Shown here one piece after another: positions 24,822 through 36,700 of a DNA stretch of 64,000 nucleotides (position 1 is the first letter of the stretch; each line of letters begins with the position of its first letter). The translations under genes were made by a program, and so were the position numbers. The stretch is from Streptosporangium amethystogenes (GTDB lineage: Bacteria > Actinomycetota > Actinomycetes > Streptosporangiales > Streptosporangiaceae), in the NCBI RefSeq assembly GCF_000721075.1, contig NZ_JOEQ01000009.1:161861-225860 (forward strand), written 5' to 3'. The notes under the pieces were generated by a model. That model was given only the letters and a program-made list of their open reading frames with translations, did not search any database and was not told the origin of the DNA.

Positions 24822-26729
24822 TCAGGCCGGGGGAGCGAGGGTTCCGGCGGCGAGGGCGTGGGTCAGGGCGGTGGCGGCGGTCTGGCCCGAGGTGGTCAGC
24901 TCCCGGAGTTCGGCCTCGAAGGTGAAGATCCTGCGGAAGGTGTCGCCGTACCTCCGCTGCTCTTCGACCGAGAGGCGCGGCACCTGGGCGCGGCGCGGGT
25001 CGAAGCGGGTGGAGCCGGACTGGGTGCCGGTCGTGGCGCCCGGGGAGAGCGCCCGGACGAAGCCCGCGAGGAAGAACGGGTCCAGCCGGTCGGGGTCGGG
25101 GCGCAGCAGGACGAGCCGGGGGCCGAGCAGCAGGCCGGACTCCTCGATCACCCGGGTGACCAGGCCGCCGGCCCCGACGGCGGCGACCACGTCTCCGGGC
25201 TCGATCCTGACCCGGCCCCCGGGGCGGGTGCGCGTCTCCACCGCGCCCCCGTCCAGGACGTGCCGGTCGGTCAGCACCGGATCGCCAGAGCCGTCGATCT
25301 CGAAGCGCCCCGCCTGCCAGACGGCCAGCGCCCCGATTCGCTCCAGTTCCGCCAGCGTGACGGACGGCAACTCCTGGCCGGTGCCGGGGACGGCCTCGGG
25401 GACGAGGGTGGCCAGCCGTCCGAGCCGCTCGGCCAGCCGCCCGCGGAGCAGGAGGTATCCCTCCGCGGAGACCTGTTCCTCGGTGCCGAGATACCGGGAA
25501 GGGGTGACGTCGACGTCCTCGTCGACCAGCTCGATGATCGGGACCGTGCGGCTCTCGCCCGGCCTGTCGACGTCGAGGTCGGGATCCGCGTGGAACTCAC
25601 GCCACCGCTCGGCGACCGCGTCGAGGTTTCCCAGGTCGGCCTCGGCCATCAGGACGCGGGAGGGGGTGCGGTCGTCGGCGGTGGGCTTGCGCAGCACCCA
25701 GATGTGCACGGGCAGCGCGGTGCCACCCGACGCGACCTTCGGGGGGAGGCCGATGACGGCCCGCAGGGTCCCGCGGCGCAGCAGGTTGCTGCGGATGCGG
25801 CGGCCCGAGCGGCGGTTGGCGGCGATCGCGGGCATCAGCAGCACCGCGACGCCGCCCGGCGCCAGGTGGGCGAGCGCGTGCTGGACCCAGGCCAGCTCCG
25901 ACTCCATCTTGGGCGGCAGCCCGTACTCCCAGCGGGGGTCGCTCGTCAGCTCGTCGTATCCCCAGTGGCGCTCGTTGAACGGGGGATGGCACACGACGGC
26001 GTCGACGGTCAGGTCGGGCCAGGCGTCATGGCGCAGCGAGTCGCCCGCCCTGACCTCGCCGCCAATCTCCGGCGCACCGCCCGTCTTCGCCCTGCCGCCC
26101 GCCGGTGCCTCGTCGCCCGCTCCGGCCAGTGCCAGGCGTGACTGTGCCAGCCGGGCCAGGGAGTCGTCGTACTCCTGCCCGTACGCGCGCCGCCCCGGGG
26201 CCGCCGCGGCGAGGAGGACGCCGAGGCCGCAGGCGGGGTCGAGGACGGACCGGGCGCCGGGCCCCGCCAGGTGGGCCATGAAGTCCGCGATCTCGGCGGG
26301 TGTCTCGGCCAGGCGGCGCGAGTGGACGTCGGCGTAGCGGTCCAGCAGGAAGCGGATGGCCTGGGGGCCGCCCTCCTCCTCGGCGTACCGTCTGATCAGC
26401 TCCCACGCGGGGGCCGGGACGGTGTGGGGCCTGCCCTGGCCGAGCAGGAGCTCGGCGGCCTCGGCGACGACCTCGCCGAGCCTGAGGTCGTCGCCGGCGG
26501 CGCGGACCTGCTGCCAGACGCGCTCGCGTAGCGGGAGCTCGGCCACCTTGCCCTGCGCAAGCAGCCACGCCTCGACGGCGCCGAGCGAGAAGGTCGGGCT
26601 GGTCGCCGTCCCGCCCACGGGCTCGGGGAAGTCCTCGTGCCGTCGCCGCCAGTTGCTCACGGCCGCGCGGCCGACGCCCGCCATCCGCGCGATGTCGGCG
26701 GCGGTGACGCTCGCCTCGTCCCCTGCCAT
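24822..26729 (-). CDS. Orphan N6-adenine DNA methylase-like protein
   Basis: 635 residues: an N-terminal helix-turn-helix (about 8-50), a helical region, the methyltransferase core with motif I SVLDPACGLGVLL (161-173), then a C-terminal region resembling a type I specificity subunit (GDVVAAVGAGGLVTRVIEES onward). GGAGG lies six bases before the ATG. Motif IV, normally NPPF in HsdM-type enzymes, reads HPPF here (248-251, in VVCHPPFNERHWGY), which may impair catalysis. No restriction or separate specificity gene is adjacent. In actinomycetes such orphan proteins are common and could serve epigenetic or regulatory roles rather than restriction. Confidence 0.85.
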   Translation of the reverse strand: MAGDEASVTAADIARMAGVGRAAVSNWRRRHEDFPEPVGGTATSPTFSLGAVEAWLLAQGKVAELPLRERVWQQVRAAGDDLRLGEVVAEAAELLLGQGRPHTVPAPAWELIRRYAEEEGGPQAIRFLLDRYADVHSRRLAETPAEIADFMAHLAGPGARSVLDPACGLGVLLAAAAPGRRAYGQEYDDSLARLAQSRLALAGAGDEAPAGGRAKTGGAPEIGGEVRAGDSLRHDAWPDLTVDAVVCHPPFNERHWGYDELTSDPRWEYGLPPKMESELAWVQHALAHLAPGGVAVLLMPAIAANRRSGRRIRSNLLRRGTLRAVIGLPPKVASGGTALPVHIWVLRKPTADDRTPSRVLMAEADLGNLDAVAERWREFHADPDLDVDRPGESRTVPIIELVDEDVDVTPSRYLGTEEQVSAEGYLLLRGRLAERLGRLATLVPEAVPGTGQELPSVTLAELERIGALAVWQAGRFEIDGSGDPVLTDRHVLDGGAVETRTRPGGRVRIEPGDVVAAVGAGGLVTRVIEESGLLLGPRLVLLRPDPDRLDPFFLAGFVRALSPGATTGTQSGSTRFDPRRAQVPRLSVEEQRRYGDTFRRIFTFEAELRELTTSGQTAATALTHALAAGTLAPPA

Positions 26730-26905
26730 CGCCAGCCTCCGTTTTCCCACGTCAGCCCATTCGACATGTGGACGACAACTTATCTCACAGCGTTGACGGA
26801 CGTCGATCGGCGGCATCGAGTACGTGTATTTGGTTCACGTGATGAGGGTGCCTGGCGTAAAAGGACCTGCGAATTGTCGGTGGAGCAGGCAAGGATGACC
26901 CCATC

Positions 26906-27127
26906 ATGGTTATCCACCCGTCTCTCCCGTTCACCGCCACGACGTCCCCGAGCGGGGACATCGTGGTCTTCTACGTCGGCACCGAGCCCCGGATGACGCC
27001 GGAACAGGCGCTCGCGTTCGCCGACCAGCTCCGCGACCTCGCGGCCGACGCGTCGCGCCCGGGTCGCCGGGAGCACTGGTCGGCGGGCACCGGATGTCCT
27101 GACCGTGCCATGGCGTATTCGCGATAA
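26906..27127 (+). CDS. Small conserved hypothetical protein (73 aa)
   Basis: The core reads SGDIVVFYVGTEPRMTPEQA followed by LAFADQLRDLAADAS, a beta-hairpin then a long helix. This pattern is widespread in small actinomycete proteins of unknown role. AAGGATG lies 10-16 bases before the ATG. It sits between the divergent methylase and the geosmin synthase gene and shows no operon partner. Confidence 0.65.
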   Translation: MVIHPSLPFTATTSPSGDIVVFYVGTEPRMTPEQALAFADQLRDLAADASRPGRREHWSAGTGCPDRAMAYSR

Positions 27128-27218
27128 TCCCTTTCACTCTCCGTGGTCATTGCGTAACGTTCTGCCTGTCGTGGCTTCCGGAAAGAGGAGTCGCCTCATC
27201 GATTCGCCGTGCTCCTGA

Positions 27219-29489
<2,271 letters not shown>

Positions 29490-30109
29490 ACGACACACTC
29501 ACCGTGCCCGGTCTCCGGTCGGGAAGCCCGGCTGCGGGCCGTCGAGGGGGAGGTCCACCATGCGACCGCGCTCCGGTCAGGGGTCCGGGCACGGGCCATC
29601 GGGGGTGAGGCTCATCGTACGGCCGGGTCCCGGTCAGGAGCGGGACCCGGCTCTGTTCCCTCTCACGAGGTTCCGTATGACGACATCAGGCGAGTTGGAG
29701 GGGCCCGGTACGCCTACCGGCCATGCCTGTCATCGACTGCCACGGCGGCGCCGCTGTCGGAGTGGGACCGGTGCCGCTGGGAGTGGAACGAGCGCATCGC
29801 GCAGTTTCGCACCACCCACCAGGCGTGGAAGCGGTGTCCTTGTAGCGGCTGCGATGAACGATTCGGCGAACTGCATCACCGATCTCTGCCGGGCGGAAGG
29901 GAGCGGTGTGACCATGCCCTCTTCCACGGGATGTCAGGTTGAAGACTTCTTCTTTATGTGGGGAACCCCTCACCGTCATATGGGTGATCACGGTCGCGCG
30001 GCTGGGGAGTTCAGCCGCCGTCTCCGGAGTGTGCTCTCTGGGGGGCTCGCCGCCCTGTGCTGTCGTGGCCGATATTTATGTCGAATAGTTCATATTCGGT
30101 GAAGGGCGT
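29490..30109. other. Intergenic region with possible transposase remnant
   Basis: Contains the geoA terminator, then roughly 450 bases without a believable gene. One plus-strand frame near 29754-29825 reads LSEWDRCRWEWNERIAQF, reminiscent of the N-terminal region of IS605 TnpB proteins, but the similarity fades and no other TnpB part is present. The kinase promoter should lie at the right end, which is AT-richer. Confidence 0.4.
29622..29651. terminator. Terminator of geosmin synthase gene
   Basis: Perfect 11-bp GC-rich arms (29622-29632 and 29641-29651) with an eight-base loop, about 130 bases after the stop codon. Confidence 0.75.
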
Positions 30110-31756
30110 ATGAAGGATGATCAATCTATGGAATCAGGGGAGCCTTCACGAATCAGCGCTTATCGCATTGTTCGGAAGATCGGGGAAGGTGGGCAGGGCG
30201 TCGTCTATCTGGGCGAGACGGATTCCGGCGCTCTGGTGGCCATAAAGCTGTTCCACATCCGGCTCGGTCGAGACAGCGCCGTCCGTGACGACTTCGAGCG
30301 CGAACTGGAAGTCGCCAAACGGGTCGCCCGTTTCTGCACGGCGCAGGTCCTGGATTTCGGCATCTCGGGGAACCGTCCGTACATCGTGAGCGAGTACGTC
30401 CCGGGCCGCGCGCTCCAGGAGGTGGTGACCGAGGAGGGGCCGCGTTCGGGCAGCGTTCTGGAACGCCTGGCCATCGGCACGGCCACCGCCCTGGTCGCCC
30501 TGCATGACGCAGGAATCGTCCACCGGGATTTCAAGCCGCAGAACGTGCTGATCGGCCCGGACGGTCCCCGGGTCATCGACTTCGGCATCGCCCGCGACCT
30601 CGCCGGGACCGGCCCGGTGACCAGCGGGATCGTGGGAACGCCCGCCTATATGGCCCCCGAGCAACTGAGCGCCGGTCGGCCCGGTCTCGCCCTGGACGTG
30701 TTCGCCTGGGCCTCCACCGTCGCCTTCGCGGCCACGGGCCGCCCCCCGTTCGGTGACGACGCCATCCCCGTGATCATCAACAGGATTCTGAACCTCGATC
30801 CCGACCTCGACGGGATCGAGACGCCGCTGCGGGACCTGCTCGCCGAATGTCTTGCCAAGGACCCCGGCCGGAGGCCCACGGCGCAGCAGATCCTCGATCG
30901 GCTGGTGCGTGGGAGGGGGGCCGCTCCTGACGACTCACCGGAGACCCGCGCTGTCCCCCGCCCGGGCGCTTCCGGAGGAGACGGTGCTTCGCGATCACCG
31001 GTCCGGGTCGGGAGGCCGGGGTCGCCGGGCGGGAACGGTGGAGATGACTCGCCGGTCCGGGGTACGGAGTCGGGTTTCCCGAGTAGGGGCGGAGCGGACG
31101 CCTCCGGTGTCATGGGTGCCGCCACGGACCTGGACGTGCACGGGAGGCGCGGGAGAAGGCGTACGACGGTCCTCGCGGTCCTCGTGATCCTCGCGGGAGT
31201 CGCCGGGGCCTCCGTCGCTCTGCTGACCATCGGAGACTCGACCGTGCCGGGGGCAGGGGGGCCAGGGACCTCGCGGGCGCCGACCGGCGCGATGGGAACG
31301 CCGGAGGACGTCGCCGGCCGTGTTTCGGCCTCCACCGGTACGGGGGCGGCCTCTCCTGAGGCGCCGGAACCATCGGTGTCCGCTCCCGCCGGGAGCAGTC
31401 GCCCCGCGACGGAGCCGGCGGTGCCCTCGCCCTCCCGTGAACCCTCAGCCTCCACCGGCCCCGAACCCTCGCCCGGAGACTCGTGGCCCGGACGGCCGTC
31501 GCCCGAACCGGCATCGGCACGGCTCGTTGAACTCGGTCCCGGGCGTTTCACCGGCTACTGCAAGGAGATCGGCTGGGAGTGGGTGGAATACCGAAAGACC
31601 CCCAGGCCGGGTGCCTACTGTGTCAGGCGGAAGGGAGACCAGACCATGTATCTGACCCAGGCCCAACGTGACGCCGGCTGCCGGTGGCGGTTCGACAGGC
31701 CGAAGGCCGTCCACCGTTTCAAGAACAGTTCGAACTACTGCTACGTCTCCCGCTGA
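30110..31756 (+). CDS. Membrane Ser/Thr protein kinase with Cys-rich outer domain
   Basis: 548 residues. Kinase domain 18-268: glycine loop GEGGQGVV, catalytic Lys46, HRDFKPQN (138-145, Asp140), DFG 157-159 and the activation segment ending GTPAYMAPEQ. A disordered juxtamembrane region follows, then a single transmembrane helix (353-374) and a Ser/Pro/Thr-rich external stalk. The outer domain of about 75 residues contains four Cys (GYCKEIGWEW, AYCVRRKG, DAGCRWRF, NYCYVSR), probably two disulfides. The architecture is that of PknB-like receptor kinases but lacks PASTA repeats. Ligand unknown. It stands alone between a long intergenic region and the convergent cbtA. Confidence 0.93.
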   Translation: MKDDQSMESGEPSRISAYRIVRKIGEGGQGVVYLGETDSGALVAIKLFHIRLGRDSAVRDDFERELEVAKRVARFCTAQVLDFGISGNRPYIVSEYVPGRALQEVVTEEGPRSGSVLERLAIGTATALVALHDAGIVHRDFKPQNVLIGPDGPRVIDFGIARDLAGTGPVTSGIVGTPAYMAPEQLSAGRPGLALDVFAWASTVAFAATGRPPFGDDAIPVIINRILNLDPDLDGIETPLRDLLAECLAKDPGRRPTAQQILDRLVRGRGAAPDDSPETRAVPRPGASGGDGASRSPVRVGRPGSPGGNGGDDSPVRGTESGFPSRGGADASGVMGAATDLDVHGRRGRRRTTVLAVLVILAGVAGASVALLTIGDSTVPGAGGPGTSRAPTGAMGTPEDVAGRVSASTGTGAASPEAPEPSVSAPAGSSRPATEPAVPSPSREPSASTGPEPSPGDSWPGRPSPEPASARLVELGPGRFTGYCKEIGWEWVEYRKTPRPGAYCVRRKGDQTMYLTQAQRDAGCRWRFDRPKAVHRFKNSSNYCYVSR

Positions 31757-31884
31757 CGAGGCCGCGAGCGGTCGTCGGACGTCCCGCTCGGTCACGTCGT
31801 GCGCCAGTCGTGGGACGTCCGGGCGGTCACACCGTCATGCCGCGTGGGCGCGGTCGAGGGGCTAGCAATAAGTGGCACGGATGT

Positions 31885-31910
31885 GCCCGTGTCCGGGACC
31901 GGACACGGGC
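31885..31910. terminator. Terminator between kinase gene and cbtA
   Basis: Perfect 12-bp arms (31885-31896 and 31899-31910) separated by two bases, so the loop opens the last pairs. It lies between convergent genes and can serve both. Confidence 0.7.
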
Positions 31911-31933
31911 ATGGGTACGGGCACAGGTGCGGA

Positions 31934-32683
31934 TCAGCCGGCGTTGGCCGTCGCCGTTGCCCGGTCGTTTCCCGGCCGGGCGGCCAGGTTGCGTTCCGTG
32001 AGGGCGCCGAACGCCAGTCCGAGGGTGGACCAGAGAACGACCTGGGTGCCGAGCGAGGCGAGGCGGAACCGCCACAGCAGTACGGCGGGGAAGTCCGCGG
32101 GGACCTCGTTGACCTCCGGTAGCACCAGATAGGTGACGGTGACGAGCGCGACGAAGAGGGCACCGGCCACCAGCGTGGCGTTCCAGTTGCCCAGTCGCGC
32201 CGCCAGACGGCGACCCACCTGCGCCGAGGCGATCACGATCGCCACCGAGATGGCGATCACCGCGAAGTACAGGCCGGTGCGGGCGCCGATGGTGTCACCC
32301 ACGCCCACCGAGGGCGGATTGGCGGGGTAGATCAGGAACGGCACCAGCGCGACGGTGACGAATCCGCCGCCGGCCACCAACGCCGAGGTGGCGCGGACGC
32401 CGAACCCGCCGATCCGTCCGTAGGCGAGGGCGAACGCCACGGCGAACAACCCGCCGACCGCCACTCCGAACAGGCCGATCGCGACGGCCAGGCCGGAGGT
32501 CTGCTGAACGACACGTGAGACCATCTCCGGCTCGGCGGCCGCCGTCTCGTGCGCGTGATGCCCCTCGAACGCGATGGCCAGGCTCACCTGGTGTTCGCCG
32601 AAGATCCAGGCGAACACCAGGGCCAGGGCGGCCGATACGAGTCCGACGAGCATTCCGCGCAGCAGCAGTGCGCGCATCGTCAT
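31934..32683 (-). CDS. cbtA: CbtA family cobalt transporter subunit
   Basis: 249 residues with about five hydrophobic segments, starting MTMRALLLRGMLVGLVSAAL. The segment IAFEGHHAHETAAAEPEMVSR carries the clustered His and acidic residues typical of CbtA, thought to take part in cobalt entry. CbtA and CbtB are predicted cobalt transporters usually under vitamin B12 control. The gene follows cbtB after 19 bases, in the same operon. Function as a permease is predicted by genomics rather than shown biochemically. Confidence 0.88.
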   Translation of the reverse strand: MTMRALLLRGMLVGLVSAALALVFAWIFGEHQVSLAIAFEGHHAHETAAAEPEMVSRVVQQTSGLAVAIGLFGVAVGGLFAVAFALAYGRIGGFGVRATSALVAGGGFVTVALVPFLIYPANPPSVGVGDTIGARTGLYFAVIAISVAIVIASAQVGRRLAARLGNWNATLVAGALFVALVTVTYLVLPEVNEVPADFPAVLLWRFRLASLGTQVVLWSTLGLAFGALTERNLAARPGNDRATATANAG

Positions 32684-32702
32684 GGAACGTCCCGTCTGCT
32701 GG

Positions 32703-32921
32703 TCAGTGACAGGGGAAGCCGAGGAGATGCCGGCCGTCATGGACGAACTCGTGGACGAACTGACCGCCGAACACGGAGAACGCCCCCTGTTCGGCTCCGA
32801 CGAAGTAGAGGAGAAGGAGCGACAGCACCGCACCGAAGATCGCCCATGGGAGGACTTCGCGGAGGGGGATCTGGAGAGGCTGAGAACGGGGCCGGGGGAT
32901 GGGTACGGCAGCCTGTGCCAT
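32703..32921 (-). CDS. cbtB: CbtB family cobalt transporter subunit
   Basis: 72 residues with one transmembrane helix (about 22-42) and the diagnostic His-rich C-terminus FVHEFVHDGRHLLGFPCH, a metal-binding tail. AAGGAGA lies upstream of the ATG. First gene of the cbtBA operon. The upstream leader contains a GCCACTGTGA element, so cobalamin-dependent control is plausible. The long open frame running upstream through 33692 is antisense to the phosphatase gene and is not real. Confidence 0.9.
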   Translation of the reverse strand: MAQAAVPIPRPRSQPLQIPLREVLPWAIFGAVLSLLLLYFVGAEQGAFSVFGGQFVHEFVHDGRHLLGFPCH

Positions 32922-32944
32922 GGAATCGTCTCCTTCGGGAATGC

Positions 32945-33060
32945 CACGTCCCGATCGTGGGGAGGCTACGACGATGCGCAGACGTGGTCCAGAAGGCCGC
33001 AACGGTACGTTCACAGTGGCATGCCGGCTCAGATCCGACCGATTCCGCTCGCCGTCGTAG
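32945..33060 (-). ncRNA. Candidate cobalamin riboswitch in the cbtB leader
   Basis: On the minus strand the leader carries GCCACTGTGA (33011-33020), the conserved core of cobalamin riboswitches, preceded by a GC-rich stem-forming segment. Immediately before the cbtB ribosome site is a small hairpin (CCACG...CGTGG, near 32944-32960). The usual B12-box AGCCAGGAGACC is not evident, so this may be a divergent or short form. Position and gene context (cobalt transport) favour the call. Confidence 0.35.
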
Positions 33061-33167
33061 TCAGGTTGATGACAACGTACGATGCGAATCCGGCTCCGTC
33101 CATGGGCCGTAAGGAAACCAAAGCCATCCGCAGACGCCATTTCCCGCTCACCATCCGGAGCCGCCAC

Positions 33168-33740
33168 GTGACGATCCGTTTGATCTTGGTCTGTCATGGT
33201 CCCACCGCCGCGCTCTCCCGGGCGTCCTTCCCGGCCGACGAACCGCTCACCGAACGAGGCGGGCAGGCGGCCGGGAACGTGTGGGAGTCCGCGGCGACGG
33301 CCTGGTGCAGCCCCGCCGCCGCGGCCAGGGAGACCGCGGCGGCGCTCGGGCTGGACCCGTCGATCGAGCCCGCCCTGCGCGACTGCGACTACGGGCGCTG
33401 GCGCGGCCTCGGGCTCACCGAGGTCCAGGCCGCCGAACCCGAGGCGGTCCAGGACTGGCTCACCGATCCCGCCGCCAGGCCGCACGGCGGGGAGTCGGTC
33501 GTGGATCTGATCGAGCGGACCGGTGACTGGCTGGCGGGCCTGTGGCGGGACTCCTTCCACGGCCGGGCGGTCGCGGTGACGCACGCCGCGGTCATCCGGG
33601 CCGCGCTGGTGAACGTGCTCGCCGCGCCTCCCACCTCGTTCTGGCGCGTCGACGTCCCGCCGCTGTCCCGGGTTCGGCTCACCGCCCACCACGGCCGCTG
33701 GCAGCTGCGCGCGACCGAGCCCGACCGGCCGCCGGTCTGA
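33168..33740 (+). CDS. Histidine phosphatase, possibly CobC-like
   Basis: 190 residues. The catalytic start reads LILVCHGPTAAL, keeping the nucleophilic His but replacing the usual preceding Arg (RHG) by Cys. GGESVVDLIERTGDWL and VAVTHAAVIRAALV supply the second half of the active site, including the second His. Start is GTG 33168; longer in-frame starts overlap the cbtB promoter. Divergent from cbtBA, and such phosphatases are commonly linked to cobalamin genes (alpha-ribazole phosphatase), so a B12 role is plausible but unproven. Confidence 0.8.
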   Translation: MTIRLILVCHGPTAALSRASFPADEPLTERGGQAAGNVWESAATAWCSPAAAARETAAALGLDPSIEPALRDCDYGRWRGLGLTEVQAAEPEAVQDWLTDPAARPHGGESVVDLIERTGDWLAGLWRDSFHGRAVAVTHAAVIRAALVNVLAAPPTSFWRVDVPPLSRVRLTAHHGRWQLRATEPDRPPV

Positions 33741-33794
33741 CGGAGAGCCACGACCTCGGACACGGCGGTCGCGGTGCCGGGTTCGACCGGCGGC

Positions 33795-36700
33795 CTATCC
33801 CGCCGGGTCTGATCCGGCCGGGTCTGCTTCGTCGGGTTCACGCAGGTGCGCGATGAGATCGTGGTACCGCGGGGCGCGCAGCAGGTCGGTCACGCTCAAC
33901 GCGCGGCCGAGGCGGGCCCCGACGCGGGACGTCAGGCGCACGCTGTCCAGCGAGGATCCTCCCTCCGCGTAGAAGTCGCTGTCCGGGTCCGGCGACCTGC
34001 CGGTGATCCGCTGCCATTCCTGGGCCACCACCGCGTCGAGTTCGGAGGGAGCGACCGCCACGGAAGCGACCGCGTCGTGTGCGGCGGAGGCCGCCGGGGC
34101 GTACCGCGCCTCGGCCAGCAGACGACGGTCGAGTTTTCCGTGCGCCGTGGACGGCAGCGCCGGGGCGAAGACGATCTCGTCGGGCAGCATCCAGGACGGG
34201 ACGCGCGCGGCCAGGTGGTCCAGCAGCGCGCGGCGGTCCGCCCTCGGCGGATCGGAGCGCGCCACGACGACGGCCCGCAGCCGTCCGCCGCCGCTCCGCA
34301 CGACGGTCGCCGCCGCGTCCCGCACCTCGGGATGAGCGCGCAGATGTGTCTCGACGTCGCCCAGCTCGATCCGCCGCCCGCGTACCTTGACCTGCCCGTC
34401 GTCGCGTCCCAGCCAGAGCAGGGTGCCCCGCTCGGTGAAACGGACGCGGTCCCCGGTCCGGTAGGCGACCACCGGGTGCGGCGCCGTGTCCGCCCGGAGG
34501 AACCGTCGAGGCTCGTCATCGGCGTCGAGATAGCCAAGACCCAGGCAGGCCCCCCGCACCCGGAGCTCGCCCTCGACGCCGAGCGGCACCGGGTGGCCGC
34601 TCTCATCGGTGACCTCGCAGACGATGTTCGGGATGGGGCGGCCGATCGGCACGTTCCCGGTGATGCCGGGATCGTCGATCACCATGTGGGTGATGTCGTC
34701 GGCGCATTCGGTCGGCCCGTAGGCGTTCACCAGGGGAGCGCCGCCCGCGCGCAGCCAGCGCCGGCAGAGGTCGGCGCCGGCGGCCTCGCCGTTCACCATC
34801 ATGCACTCCAGGCCGCTGCCCGGCCGTGGCCAGCTCAGGCCGGCCGCCTCCGCCGCGTCGAGCAGGGTGGCCAGGTGGCTGGGGGTCGTCTCGTACACCC
34901 GGATGCCGCGCTCGTCGAGCGCGCCGAACAGGCGGCCGGGTTCCAGGAGCAGGTCGTCGTCCATCACCACGACCCGCCCGCCACGCAGCCACGGCACCGC
35001 GAACTGCCACACCGACACGTCGAAGGAGGCCGGCGCCGACTGGGCGACCACGCAGTTCTCGTCCAGGCCGAGCAGCTCGACCTTGCTCCACCAGTGGTTC
35101 ACCATCGCGACGGTGCCGATCCGCGCACCCTTCGGCCGGCCGGTGGAGCCCGAGGTGAACAGCAGGTAGGCGCACTCGGCGGAGGCCCGCGGCGGCTGTG
35201 CCGGCACCTCCCCGGACGGCAGGCCCTCCAGGGGGAGCAGGGGTACGCCTCTGGGCAGCGCCGAGGCCACCTCCCGGTGGCGGGGGTCGGTGAACACCAT
35301 CTCGACACCGGCCTGCTCGACGATCCGCGCCATCCGCTCGGCGGGCAGCCGGGCCGAGAGCGGCACGTAGGTGCCTCCGGCACGCCAGATCGCCAGCACG
35401 GCGGCCCATGAGCGGGCCGAGCGTGGCGCCAGGACGCCGACGACCGGGTGCCGGGCCGAGCTCAGCCGGTGGACGCCGCGCGCGTAGTGGCGGCTCAGCG
35501 CGGCCAGCTCGGCGTAGCCGAACGACTCGACGTCGTCCTCCACCGCCACGGCCCGGGGGCGGATGGCCGCGTGGTCGTCGACGACGCGCGCCAGTGACAG
35601 CTCGGCGGGCCAGGTACGCGCCGGGCCGTGGCCGACCTCGGCCAGGCGCGCCAGCTCCCCGGCGGGCAGCGGGTCGGCGTGCACGGGGGAGTCCAGGTCC
35701 CGCGCCGCGGTACGGGCCGCGTGGACCAGGCAGGCGAGGAAGCGGCGCGCGTCGGCCACGGTGACGGCGGGCGCGCGGTGCTCCACGGACAGCCGGAGCC
35801 GGCGTCCGGCGGCGTCCAGGGAGCACTGCACGGTGAGGTCCATGTACGTCTGGTCCAGGGCGGTGACGCTCCGGACGCGCAGTGACCGGCCGGTGTCCTC
35901 GATCAGATCGCGGTAGGGACGGAACTCGGTGTAGTTGAAAACCGTCGAGGGCTCGAAGCCCGGTGCCAGGGAGCGCAGCACCGCGTACGGGGTGCGCCGG
36001 TGGCGCCAGGAGTGCTGTTCGGCGGCCACGAGCCGGTCGACCAGCTCACGCCAGGTGGTGTCCTCGCCGAGGTCGACGGTCACCGGCAGCATGTTCAGGA
36101 ACAGCCCGCACATGGCCTCGGCGCCGGCCAGTTCCGGCCTGCCGTTCACCATCAGCGTGGATCCGCTGCGGCGCCGGCCGGTGAACAGCGCGACGGTGCG
36201 CATGTGCACCGCCCAGACGAGGGTGCGCAGCGACACCCGTGCGGCATCGGCCGCCGCGCGCAGCGCCCGCAGCTCCTCCTCGCCGAACACGTGGTCGTGC
36301 CGGTGCCAGGTGGCGGAGGTGCCCGGCTCACCCGCACCCACGGCAAGCCGCCAGGACACGTCCGGGCTGTCGACCACGGCACGCCAGTGCGACAGCGCGG
36401 CCTCGTCCCTGGCGGCGGCGCGTTCCGCGGCCACGAAGGAGGCGTAGGAGGGGATCGACGGGACCGGTTCGCGCACGGTGGGCGGCAGGGGGTGGCCGTC
36501 ACGGGCCGACCTGGCGCGTTCGTAGCCGTCCAGGATGTCGCGTCCCAGCACCGCGACGCTCCAGCCGTCCAGGAAGGGCTCCACGATGGAGAACACCGCC
36601 CGGCCGGGAGCCAGCCGGTGCAGGTGGAAGGCGAACAGCGGGGGGGCGTCCCACGCGAACGGCCGCCCGCGCACCTCGTCCCGCCAGCGCGTCAACGCCG

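Noticed and set aside
24442..26337. Plus-strand frame opposite the methylase gene
   Set aside because: Ser/Arg-rich product without domains; the minus strand has clear methylase motifs and a strong ribosome site.
32574..33167. Upstream extension of the histidine phosphatase frame
   Set aside because: It runs antisense to cbtB and its leader and has no homology; the catalytic motif begins right after GTG 33168.
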